DNA of 64,000 nucleotides from Diphasiastrum complanatum (taxonomy: Eukaryota; Streptophyta; Lycopodiopsida; Lycopodiales; Lycopodiaceae), in NCBI GenBank assembly GCA_029204225.1, contig MU831862.1:36042-100041 (forward strand). The letters are read 5' to 3'. Below are positions 23,160 to 62,000 of this stretch, piece by piece (the stretch's first letter is position 1; each line of letters opens with the position of its first letter). A model generated the notes under the pieces. It saw only the letters and a program-made list of their open reading frames with translations, did not search any database and had not been told where the DNA came from. Position numbers and translations under genes: made by a program.

Positions 23160-24016
23160 TCAAGTGTAAAATGTATGGTCTTCTGGAAAAACACTTGGGT
23201 ACAAGCTCAAAGGGCAAGAAGGACAAGTCAAAGCAAAAATGCTTCTTTTGTGGAAAGAAGGGACATTATCCAGCCGGATGCTATAAGAGGCTAAGAGGAC
23301 AAGAGGAGGAGGACAAACAAGGAAACCTTGCACACGAGGAAGAGGAGGATGAAGTAGATGTATTCTTGATGGCATCTACATCCTCACCAACAAGCAATAG
23401 AAATTCAAGTGACATTTGGTGGATTGATAGTTGGGCTAGCTCCCACATGACTTGTGAAAAGGACTTTTTCTCAACCTTACACTCATTCAATGATGCTAAA
23501 AAGTTTGTCTTTACTGCAAGTGATGAAGAGTGTAGGATAGATGATGTTGGTACCAACTCTTTTTGTCTAGAATCCTCAATAAGTATGGATCTAGAAAATG
23601 TCCTTTATGTACCATCAATCACCAACAATATGCTAAGTGTTGGTCAACTTTTGGAAAGTGGTTTGGATGTCCACTTTAAGCATGGTGTTTGTTCCATTTT
23701 GAAGAATGATGTTTGCATTGGAAAAGGATTTAAACATGGAAGATTGTTTAAATTGGAAGCTAATATTGCTTTTGAGAATGTGACCTTGGCAAAGGAGGAG
23801 ATCACTCAAGCGGAGATCTTGGCAAAGTGTGATCTTGCTAGAATTGAGGAGGGGCATCAAAAGGAGGAAGATCTTGAGGATCAGCCTCAAAGCATGAGAG
23901 TTCCAAGGAGGTCCTCAATGACAAAGGCTGAGTCATCAAATTGCATGCAAATTGTCCATTCAAGTGTGCATTTTGCAAGGATGGTCTCGCATTGGAGAGA
24001 GTCTACTATTTTTTGA
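23160..24016 (+). pseudogene. Copia-4 nucleocapsid and protease remnant
   Basis: The plus strand encodes zinc knuckle CFFCGKKGHYPAGC (23250-23291), an acidic linker, then protease WWIDSWASSHMTCEKDFFST with the flap and tail VLYVPSITNNMLSVGQLLES. The catalytic DSG is altered to DSW, so the protease would be dead. The frame then runs into unrelated sequence (after KLEANIAF) where a pre-integrase domain is expected. The start at 23069 lies in the TCGGATGT array and is not a real gag start. Confidence 0.85.
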
Positions 24017-24039
24017 TACTTTTTGGATAGTACTAGTAG

Positions 24040-24486
24040 ACATAAAGTGGCTTTTTTCTTATCTTTAAGATTCATGGTGTTTAGTACTTTGTATGTATGA
24101 CAAGACAATGAAATTAGATGCTTTCAAATCTACATTTGTTCAATGACAAAGCAATTTCATTGGATAACTAGTATTTTTGTGATAGTTTGAATAAAGTCAT
24201 AAAAGTTGAAACATCATTTGTTGTGGAGATCTTTGTGTCCACATGCTTTGTGCATAATCATTCCAATGTAAGGACCAAAAATTATCCTACTTCAATGATA
24301 GGAATAATGGTAATGTTTTGCTCTTCAAGTAGAGATTGTAGAATCTACTTGTTTTCCACCAAAGAAGTTGTCAATGGTGGAAATGTGATATTTCAAGAGT
24401 GGAAGATTTGTAAGCTTGAAAAAGCATCTTTGGGAACATGCTCCACACATGTGAGATTTCACTATTTACATGAAAATGCAAAATGA
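24040..24486 (+). pseudogene. Copia-4 integrase C-terminal scraps
   Basis: Weak remnant. FCSSSRDCRIYLFSTKEVVN and GGNVIFQE (24310-24400) line up with GYSSTKKAYRVFILSTSQVI and SRDVVFHED of Copia-2, the conserved block after the integrase core. The core itself is deleted. Confidence 0.5.
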
Positions 24487-25303
24487 TCAAGCTACATTTT
24501 GCCTATGCTCAAGAATTCACGAAATACAAAAAGATGACAAGGGTGATTGTCTGGCACTGTATTAGGATGCATGTTTCTAACGAGCTACTCAATTTGATAT
24601 CAGTAACTTAACAGCTAATTAACTAGACAGTTTCGAATGTTCAAACATTAAGTGTTGCACTTAATTCCTGGCAAATCCCCTTATGGATCAGCACAAAAAA
24701 CTGTTCCAACTAGATTTACGACATTCTTGGTCTTTATCGATCCCAAAAACAAAAAATGCTCTTTAATTGACAGATTCACAAAATCTTCAACTAAAAGTGA
24801 AGGGAACATTGACCTTAAAGAGCTAACCGATTCAACACATTAAGATCATTCACTTTATAAGTCATTTCTATTTGACCAATAACCAATGAATTTGAACAAA
24901 TCGAAAACGTCCATGGTTTCTTCAAATTTTACGTAAGCTGGGATTTTCAAATACCATTCAATATGGACCTAAACTGTGACAATCGATCAAACATCGACTT
25001 GACAGTTTCACAGTTACCATCACATATTGGAAGGATTCTGAAACATCCAGCATGCATCTGACATGACATGCAGTGATTTCAATAAAAAAATCAATTTTTA
25101 CATAAATTGTCAAGAAACTGGGAAATTAGCACTAGGACTTTCGAAATCCGTTTGAAATGGACCAACTTTAAAAATCGATTAAAAAGTTCGATTTATCAAT
25201 TACACGGGCACTGTCACATATCGAAATCATTCTGAAACATTCTGCATGCAACAAACTTGACATGCATTGACTTTTTCGCAAAAACAAAAAGTTTCCAAAA
25301 CTA
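24487..25303. other. Unassigned sequence
   Basis: No coding feature. Two blocks around 24900-25060 and 25080-25280 share wording (GAAACATCCAGCATGCATCTG against GAAACATTCTGCATGCAACA; CAGTTACCATCACATAT against CAATTACACGGGCACTGTCACATAT). They may be an old tandem duplication of about 180 bases. Confidence 0.45.
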
Positions 25304-25930
25304 GTGTTGGAGGGTTTGCGGATCCCAAGGCAACCCTAACCCTACTTAATAAGTGAGAGGGATTTGACACCCTATGTGTGTAAGTCCAACCTGATGATCA
25401 CATAGTTATTTGATTAGTTACAAGTCAATAAAAGGACTTTAGGCCTTTTTTGTTGGACTTTTAATGTCGTAGGGCCTAAATGTCAAGTTAGTGAATAAAG
25501 TTGGGTTTCCCTCCAATTATGGATGGTTCCCACTGTTTTTTAAATTTGAATAATTAGGGAGACAGAAATAGATCAATAGGATCAGAGGCCAGGGTCCTCC
25601 TCTCTACTATAAAAAGGGACCAACTCGAGTTCCTACACATGTTCCATCTTTTCTTCAATACAAACTTCCCTTGTGAAGTGGATGTGGAATGTCCTTGCTC
25701 TTCTTCTTTCCTCCTCCATCTCTCATGCTTTCTTTGGATTTATCAATTGTTGGATATGTTAGTTGTTGGGATTTATCTTTATCATACTTTTTGTGAGAGA
25801 GAAGAGGGAGAGAGAGAGAGAAAAGTACAATTTTCCTTCACTGAAGTAGTGTTAGTGGATCGTAGTGTTAATGGAGTAGTGTTAATGGTTAGCTTGCATT
25901 TAGGCATCTTGGTCTTGGCATGCTAGGGCT
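25304..25930 (+). repeat. Possible solo LTR
   Basis: Begins TGTTGGAGGGTTTGCGG, with a TATA-like CTATAAAAAGGG at 25607-25618 and a pyrimidine-rich transcript-like region after it. A (GA)n run lies near 25797-25820. No second copy, primer site or target duplication was found, so the assignment is tentative. Confidence 0.3.
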
Positions 25931-26389
25931 ACCTTTGCATTATGGATGTGATTTGTGAAGTTATGTCCAAAAACGTTCCAAAAATGAGTGGTGAATGTAT
26001 TTTTTGTTTTTTTTTTAATTTTTTGCTTCTTTTTTATTCAATTTTTGCCCTATTTTCTATTCCCTATAATTCAATCTAAATATGTACGATTGTAGAGCAT
26101 TGAAAGCGCCTTCTTTCCATGTAATTTTTTTTAATTCCGTTTAGTATTGAGCAAGTTACAAATTTTTGAAATTGGCAACAAAATTTTGTAAACTTGTCAA
26201 AAACCAGAAATTCTGTTTTTTAATTTTTTGTTGGTATGTTGTCATCATTCCTCGTGGAAGGTGCAGGCCTAAAGGCAAAGACATACAAGAGTATCCTACA
26301 TGTGGATACTACTTTATATTGGCAATGTGAGTCGTCCATTGATTTCTATCTTATTTACCACCTTTGATTACCAGCATGTGGGTCGCAAG

Positions 26390-26710
26390 CATCTCTAAAT
26401 GCTATGAAAACATACTCTTAGATGGTCCAGAGGGACTAAGAGCTATTATGGGTAAGGCCATTACATATGCCTTCAAACATTCTAAACATGATCTACTGAG
26501 TTTTAAATGGGTTCAAGAACGAGAAGTTTTTAAATAGTCATGGTCTTCTAAACAGTAAGAGGAATGGTACACAATTGACAAAGACCTACTTTGCCAATGG
26601 AATGCTTTCTTGATATACAATCACATTGTTAGTTTAGGAAACAGGACTTGGAGACAAATTCGTGGTATACCAATGGGTTTTTCATGCTCACCTACATGGT
26701 GTAATTAAAC
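26390..26710 (+). pseudogene. Unusual reverse transcriptase remnant, plus-strand copy
   Basis: The plus strand reads ISKCYENILLDGPEG (RT motif A context), SFKWVQEREVFK, then EEWYTIDKDLLCQWNAF, LGNRTWRQIRGIPMGFSCSP and TWCN (RT motif B). At least two stops occur. It matches the minus-strand copy at 27270-27679. The motif GIPMGFSCSP is unlike the copia (YVDD-type), gypsy (GLTNAPATF) or LINE (GVKQGCPLSP) enzymes elsewhere in the window. It is more like Penelope-type or other non-LTR RT lineages (inference). Confidence 0.65.
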
Positions 26711-26778
26711 ACCCTTCGCACTTTTTTGGCTTTTGAGAAAGTGTGAAGGTCTTGAACCCGATGCCAAAATAAACAGAT

Positions 26779-26901
26779 TTCGCATTTTTCGCATTTCGGG
26801 AAAATACGAAAAGTCGACAAATATTTTACTTCTTTGAAATATCTGAAAAGAAGTCATTGTCGAAATTTTTTTGCATTTTTCGGGAGTTTGAAAAATGCGA
26901 A
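26779..26901. repeat. Long imperfect fold-back
   Basis: Concentric inverted matches around an 11-base loop: CGCATTTTTC (26781-26790) with GAAAAATGCG (26890-26899), TCGACAA (26814-26820) with TTGTCGA (26857-26863), and ACTTCTTT (26828-26835) with AAAGAAGT (26847-26854). The arms also align between these blocks, so the whole 123 bases can fold as one stem-loop. Confidence 0.7.
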
Positions 26902-27269
26902 CTGTGCGACAATCAGGTCATTTCTGCATATTGTTGCAAAAACAGTGTATTTCTGTAGACCTATAGAAAACTTTGATTTGTTGAAGTCATTGAAGATGGC
27001 TAGGTCTTCAATGATCTTCAAATAACTTGAACTTGACATTCGAATGTAAAAACAATAGGATTGGTTACCCTTTAGTCTTTATCCATGGATGAAGATCAGC
27101 CGGAAGCCCGACATAGTCGTCCTTCGAATAGTTTGGTCGTCTAAATTCTGTGATTCCTGTAGGCATCAGATGAGCAGACATAGAACCAAAGGAGGTTGCA
27201 TCTGACCCTAGAACATTGATCAATAAATGTGCAGAAAAAATCTTGAAATAGAAAATAATATCACCAAGG

Positions 27270-27679
27270 AGAAGATTGTGAGCTTAATTCCCAACAATTT
27301 GTTCTAGTTTGGCATGTCTTTTAATAAATTGTGAAGATAAATACCAATTACACCTCATGGGTGAACATGAAAATCCCATAGGTATTGCACCAATCTATTG
27401 CCAAGTGTGATTTCCAAGTCTAGCAATGCAATTGTCGGATCAAAAAACATCCCATACGTAGATATCATCCATGATACATATAAGTTTCCACTTATCAGAA
27501 AGCCTTTTAGACCAAGACCATTTAAAAACTCTTCTTTCAGACAACCATTTGTATCGAAGTTGAGTACTTTTAGCCTGTTTAAAGGATGAATGAATCAATT
27601 TGTTCATGATAGTTTTTTGGCCATTAGGTCCATCCAGAGATATGTTCTCATAACATTTGGAAATATCGGTGGCCCACAT
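27270..27679 (-). pseudogene. Unusual reverse transcriptase remnant, minus-strand copy
   Basis: The minus strand reads ATDISKCYENISLDGPNGQK, TQLRYKWLSERRVFKWSWS, then after a gap and stops IGAIPMGFSCSPMRCNWYLS and SQFIKRHAKLEQIVGN. It shares motif A (DISKCYEN) and motif B (IPMGFSCSP) with the copy at 26390-26710 and points the opposite way. A further piece, DATSFGSMSAHLMPTGITEF, near 27150-27210 may be its downstream part. The catalytic YxDD motif C was not found in either copy. Confidence 0.65.
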
Positions 27680-27685
27680 ATTGTG

Positions 27686-27711
27686 TCTCTCTCTCTCTCT
27701 CTCTCTCTCTT
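27686..27711. repeat. (TC)n microsatellite
   Basis: Thirteen uninterrupted TC units. Confidence 0.95.
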
Positions 27712-29286
27712 AGAAAAGTTATTCTCTTAGGAGCAAAACTGATAATTTCATTTTCATTGCTTTTCTTTCACTTGATCTCCTCATCCTCAACTACCTTTTT
27801 TTTTTTATCAAATATGAATTTGTCTTTCTAAATTCTATTTCTTATATCTATGTATTCTCTGGTCTTTGAGGTACAAAGGACGACTATATTCTCCAACTAG
27901 ACTAGTTCCTCCTTCAAAACCAAGTCATACTTTTACCAAATTGTACTTTCATTGGTCTTTATGGATTACATGATGCACTATCTCTCTCCTAGAACGTTCT
28001 AATACATAATCAGCATCATTGAGTTCTTGCAATTTTGAATGGCCCACTATAGCTTAGAGATAGCTCATAGTAGTCTCTTGCTTTAGGTACTTTATTCTTT
28101 TTTGAGAATTTTCAAGTGTATCCAATTGCTCGTCTCTAATCCTCTAAATTAGAAACCCTAGTGTTTATATAAATGAACTCTATCTTGAGCACTTTTTCTA
28201 CTACCCTTTGCTACTTGCAACATGTCCCACATTCCTTGCAAAATATTGGCCATAAACTACATCCAAGTTAGACCTTTTGAGTCCATCAAACATGGCTATA
28301 AGTTGGGCATAAGCATAAACAACAAAATCCAATGCTGCTTAAATCAATAGTGTAACAAGAAATAGAAGGTCTATTAAAATTTTCAAGCCATTAATCAGAA
28401 GAAAAGTTTTTTTTATAAGTGCATACTTACACTAGATCCAAATTTTTATTTTCGAAGCACCTTGTCTCGTAGCTTGAAGTAGGACTTCTCAAATTGCAAA
28501 TCATCCTTTTCTACAACAAATGGCCTATTAACATCTAGAGCATTAAAAAAATGCTATAGCTCTCCAAACTTTGATTCATTTAGTGCATATGCTCTACTAG
28601 AGGATTGCCTTATTTTGATTGTTGTTCTCCTCACTCAACCTCATATAAAAGTTCTAACTATAAGACACTCGCATACCTTTTGAAATATGTCATGATTTAA
28701 TCTCAAAACCAAGATTTGACATGACATGATAAAAAAAATTGTAATTTCATTCAAAAGTCACATTTAGACTCTTTAGTATAAACCTTGTAGGCTGATTGGG
28801 CCTTATATGAGTTTAGCTTCAAGTAAGCTGACTAGGAATTATCTGAGTTGTGAAAGATTCAACTAGTTTGATCATATTTGCTATATTTTCATATTTGGCA
28901 TATTGAGGCCAACTTTGATTTTAGACTTAGAGATTCACTTTTCAAAGTGCATTAGTCTAAATGTCATTTGAATAAACACTTTTTTGAAAGTGTGGGAAAG
29001 TTAGCAGGCGAGTTTGAGTGGATTCAAATTTGAATGTTGGGTACTTTGAATCTAGACCCAAAAATAGTAGGGTTAGCATTTTGGAGAGAAAGCCAAGTGG
29101 CAAAATAGGGTCATTAGGGGAAACCTCAACTCAAAAAGGGCCCTATAAGAAACTCGAACTTAGTGAGAGAATGATTAGAGAGAGAAAGTAAAAACGACAA
29201 GATTTGTTGCCGTTTTTCTAGTTTCTGGTGCTGCCCGCCTTCTAATTGGTGTGGTTAACTCATTACAACTCAAACGAAATAAACAT
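27712..29286. other. Unassigned AT-rich sequence
   Basis: No transposon domain or host exon recognised on either strand. A TATA-like CCCTATAAGAAACTCG near 29152 followed by a purine-rich stretch could be a degraded promoter or LTR. Confidence 0.35.
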
Positions 29287-29398
29287 GCCGCCTAAGCACA
29301 TAGTCGACTAGGCACACCAAAAAGTACATAGTCGACTAAGCACACATCGCCTAAGCACATAGTTCACTAAGCACACGCCGCCTAAGCACACCAAAAAG
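29287..29398. repeat. Short tandem repeat CGCCTAAGCACATAGTCGACTAAGCACA-type
   Basis: Two or three interleaved units made from CGCCTAAGCACA, TAGTCGACTAAGCACA and CACCAAAAAG. CGCCTAAGCACA occurs at 29289, 29348 and 29380, and CACCAAAAAG at 29335-29320 and 29389-29398 flanks the block. A few substitutions separate the units. Confidence 0.8.
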
Positions 29399-32300
29399 CT
29401 TTTATTCACGCTCTCAAGAAGATATCAATAGCGGGAGGAGGAGAGGATATTTTTTGGTGTTTCCTCCAAAAATCTTTGAAAACATTTGAAAGGTGGATTA
29501 TATAACATGCATGTTTAATGATTTACAAGCTTGTTTTGGTTTCGTGTGAATCATTTTTTTCGTTACATGATTTAGTTTGTTTGATTTTGAAATAATGGAA
29601 AAGTTTGATCTTCATATTGTGCTCCCACTCGATTTAAAACAAAAACACCAAAGGTGGTCATATTAATGAGACTTTAAGAAAGAACTTAGAAAAAAAAATT
29701 GTAGAAATATTGATTTGTGGACAATTGGATCAATTTATCCCAAAGATCCAAGTACATGATGTTTTTTGGACTTTCAAACTACTGGCCAATTATTGAATTT
29801 TGTGTGTAATGGACATAGTGGATTGTTGGGATATTGTTGAAAGTTGAGCCAATACGGGATGTATGAAGCAATGAAGCGAACACAAGTATTGGAGTATTTG
29901 TTGAATCAAACAAACAATGAGAAGGCAATACGTCAAGAAAATTTGCAGAAACAAATATACGAGAATATGACATTGAGCTCCAATATATCAGAATTGCCTA
30001 CATTGACAAATCTAGCCATGTAGAACATTGTATATTTTGTCAATATTTTTTGTTAGACACTTGAATGGCCAAAGTGCCACCTGTCAATCCACACCTAATG
30101 TAAATTACCATGAGTCAAGGGGAGTGGTTGTGTCCATTTGGTAGTGATTCCTACTTTGTAGGATCTAGACCTTGATTTATGATGAGATTTGTACCTACCA
30201 TGCACCTACCAAGCATGACTCTTGGATCTGGGCTAGGGTTTTCACATTAGGGCAAAAAAGTTGAGTCTACTTATTACATGCTGAATTTTCATCTAACTTT
30301 GCAAAGGAAGTGTCTTTTACTATGTATTTCCATTCTCCATAGTGAGAAGATAGAAACGTTTTGAAGCCTCAAGGAGAAACTCAGATTTTCTCACTATGTA
30401 TGGTGATTGTGATTGTTTCCAATGTAACTAAGCTTTGACACACTTCAAACTCTATCTACAGGCCGTACTACAACCTAAACTTCACATGTGGGAACTCGGA
30501 TTATAGTTTTTGATCAATGCTCTAATAGCTTCAGCCTCTTCATTAAAGCTCGTCCTATATGGATAACAACATATAGGTGGGCACTATTAGGAAACCACTG
30601 TAGTTGATGATGTACATGGAGGACAAATCGTGAGCTTGCAATCAATAGGGAAAAACACCATCAAATTCTTATCTAATTTTACTAAAGATCCTACGCATTT
30701 GTAAATCCTCAGCCAACAAATCCATAAAAGACATATCATGGAACATTATTGTCCATAGGCACTTCAATCTAAAAAAGTGGCAAAATTAACAAAGACATAT
30801 GCATACTTCAAATGTTTATAATAAATAAAGTGAACTTCACAAGAGTAGTACAAACCAATTACATGGAAGATTTGCATTGCCTTTCAAACTACAAATAAGT
30901 CACTACACGATCACTCCAATCTATGAATTGCAAAGTCCTCTAATGGCACATTTTTACTCTAGAACCACTCTTTTCCTAGTTGACATTATTCTAACATATT
31001 AAAGATCTCTACGATTTCATCAATGGAAAATAAAGAACAATCTGGTTCAAGCTTTAGATCCTCCCATGAAGCTTCACCACACAAATGTGAAGAATTAGCA
31101 TACTGACACATCTCATACATTTACCAATAGCGCATATCTAGCAATCCCTTTCCTAGCCTTAGTTTGCACCCCACCTTTAATCATTATGTACCAATCCAAC
31201 AATATAACTGTTTCAAATTGTGAAGCAGATGCTTGGCTTGCAACACGTAGTGTTTGACCAAATTAACACAACCATTTGAAGCATCAAAAATTGTTGAATA
31301 GTTTAGGAAAATGTATCTAAACATTAAAGTCACAGGTTCTCTCAAATTTTTTTGGACTACAATGAAAATACATGCCATGGTGAGAAAGCCCCCTTCAGAA
31401 AATTCACCAGACTGGCAAGCCATGCAAGCTCATACTAAAAAATTTACATGCCCAAAGTTTTTTGTTGTTGCTAGTAAAAAATTTCAATGGTTTAATAAGT
31501 CAATTTATCCTAAAGAATGATGTCCAGAAAACTTTTACAGCACATCTTACAATCATGTTGGGTTGGTAAGTAAAATTTGTCGCTTATTCTTACATAAGCC
31601 TCAGGAGACTTTTATAGTAGTTCAGGCAATTTTCGAAGTTACGACTCACCGTAACAGGCTCACCATATCTTCTCAAACGACCATTGCCAAACATGAAAGG
31701 TCACTAGAAAGTCCATTTCCCATATAAAGAAAATATATTCTCAAGCAAAGAAATCATTGATTGACATGATGCAATTAGATTAAGTAGACAGAAAAATTCT
31801 GTGCAGTGCACAAATTCCAAGTTTTATGTTGGAGGTCAAGAGCTAGAATATAACTTTATGGGTAGGCCAAGTTCTGTAGTAGTGCACCACCACAAGGAAA
31901 ATGAAAATGGAAAATCTAGAAATGCAGATTATTCAAAAGAAAAACCTTGAGTCAACTCACTAAACAATCTTCAGAATAACAAACCTTTCTCAAGAGGAGC
32001 AGAGCAGTCTGCATTAGATAACAAAGACCATGGGTTTCAAATAGATATTGTTGTTAAGCCTAAAATAGGTTCCCTCTTTGAACTCTTTCCCTTATAAACC
32101 GAAAATATATTAAATCTTTCAGTTTATGCTGTAGCATGGAGTATATGCTACGATGTTGTTACTCACTTCAAGAGCATGCAAGTAAATGCATAAAGACAAG
32201 TCTACTTTCATATAATTTTATGGATACTAACATACTGAGCTTCTATCAATATTCTGAAAGGTGGAGGGCAGATGAACACTAGCCCTAAAGAATCAAATGA

Positions 32301-33611
32301 AATTCATATTGCTTCATTGAAATACACAGGTAACACAACTGTCTAGGAGTCAAAGCTACAATGCCATCTGTCCAATTCCAGAAATGGTAGCTCGGAAGCA
32401 TGGAAGCAAGAGATTGCTTTAAGGAAAAACTCCATCAATAAAAGCTTTAGCACAAGTAATGTAAGAAACTTTAAACATAAAATCCAGAGATTCCAAGTGA
32501 AAATGCAAAAAAGGTTTTATTTATAATTTCGGAATACATTTCACAAAGACCCTCAGAAACGGGTAACAACAATATACAGGGAACACGTTATGCCACATCA
32601 TCATATTTTGCGGTCAAAATTTGCCAAATTGCAACATGCAAGTGAAACATTAAACGTCGAATAAATTTTATTCATAAATTGTCACACTAAGAAAATGTCC
32701 ATACATGTCTTCCCAGTAGGGAAACTTGTTTCCCAGGAGACTGTCTCATGATGCTTATGTTTTGCGAACGTGTTTCCCAAGTGTGGAAACATTACTTCCC
32801 ACATATCTTTCCTAAGTGTGGAAACGTTGTCTCCCACATATCTTTCCCAGGACAAGGAAACATGGACATGAAGAAATATGGACATAGGGAAACGTGTTTT
32901 TCAATCCAAAAATATCCGAAAGCGGCACTTTGGTTTCATCAACATTCTGTGCTAGATTTGCAAGCATACGTCCTAATCCCAAATGTCAAATATCGCAGTG
33001 GTGTAAAAATTGAAACCTGATTACTCCAGACTTACATTTTATTGGAAAAATATTGCAAATTGCACCTGTAAATAGAATAATTTGACGCACATATTAGACT
33101 GGAAATAGAATGCAAAAGCCCAGATATGTATCATCTGAATCTTCCCAACTGGCCAGCTCTGGCACCTTCATAGCACATATAAACATCTGATAAAAAAATC
33201 AACTCAAACCACCACCACAGCAAGCCCTAAGCTTTGTACTGCACCTCATGCCTACAGATGGGCCTACAGATGGGGTATCACTGTGACTAGCAAATAAGCT
33301 ATTATTCAAAAAGATGACTGTTAACTAAGAATTGATGATGAGTGCTTTCTCAAAGGTGTTGTGGCACCATCCCAAGGATGCTAGGTAATTGCTTCTCCCT
33401 TTTTGGAATGTGTGTACAACTCGTGAACTAATAAATTTCTCCTACGGATTGTGGCAAACAAGGCAACTTAGCGGCCCTACATTTGTTGATACACAAATAC
33501 TTGTACAAGTATGTTCTCAATGATAAACTTATCCGTGAAAAAAAACATGTGAAAGTCGTAGGCACTGAAGGAACAAAGCAGCATGATTCTAGTATACAAA
33601 CAGCAACTTTT
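29399..33611. other. Unassigned sequence downstream of the kinase gene
   Basis: No gene supported. Open frames at 29857-30021, 31184-31423 and 31311-31520 lack recognisable domains. The 3' UTR of the minus-strand kinase gene should start below 33612, but I could not place its polyadenylation site. Confidence 0.4.
32773..32860. repeat. 35-bp tandem repeat, two and a half units
   Basis: Units 32773-32807 and 32808-32842 share TTTCC.AAGTGTGGAAAC and TCCCACATATC; a third partial unit follows. They differ at about six positions. Confidence 0.8.
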
Positions 33612-61600
<27,989 letters not shown>

Positions 61601-62000
61601 CTTCAGCTCTCCCTCCTCTTCCTATTGCTGTTTTCCTTCTCTAACATCAACCATCTCTATCTCTTTCCATTTTGCTCCATAGAACTATCAATTCCCGAAA
61701 GCAAAGAACACATTTCTTGCTGAAAGTTCAAGGCGGAGGGGAGGACTCCATCCCTTGCAGATTGCTGCTGCAAAACATGGTTTGATTGTTAAAATTCTTC
61801 AGCTAACCTAAAATCAACGATCCAAGTCTGTAAAACGGAATGATCAAACATGAAACATGTTCGATCCAGATCTGAACACCGCCTGTGTAATCCTTGGAGT
61901 TGCAGCAACAGATGACTAAGAAGAAGAAGCAGAAGAAGAAGAAGGAGGAGGAGGAGGTGGAGAAGATTTAGCGCAGTAGCGATGGCGTGAAGGAGCAAGG
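61601..62000 (-). promoter_or_regulatory. Kinase gene 5' UTR and promoter-proximal region
   Basis: Sequence upstream of the ATG at 61600. On the minus strand it holds a (CTT)n/(CTC)n pyrimidine patch at 61917-61966, typical of plant core promoters and 5' UTRs. A 69-codon upstream open frame (61998-61789) covers that patch and would encode a Leu-run peptide. I found no convincing TATA box, and the transcription start is unknown. Confidence 0.5.

Noticed and set aside
22872-23226. Minus-strand open frames with Thr-Ser-Asp repeats
   Set aside because: They are translations of the TCGGATGT array and the Copia-4 nucleocapsid antisense, with no independent support.
29857-30021. Short coiled-coil-like open frame (YEAMKRTQVLEYLLNQ...)
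   Set aside because: 54 codons including the stop, no upstream exon found and no family match; could be a transposase tail but not supportable.
31184-31520. Opposed open frames near 31.3 kb
   Set aside because: I considered a hAT transposase fragment but saw no RW or dimerisation motif.
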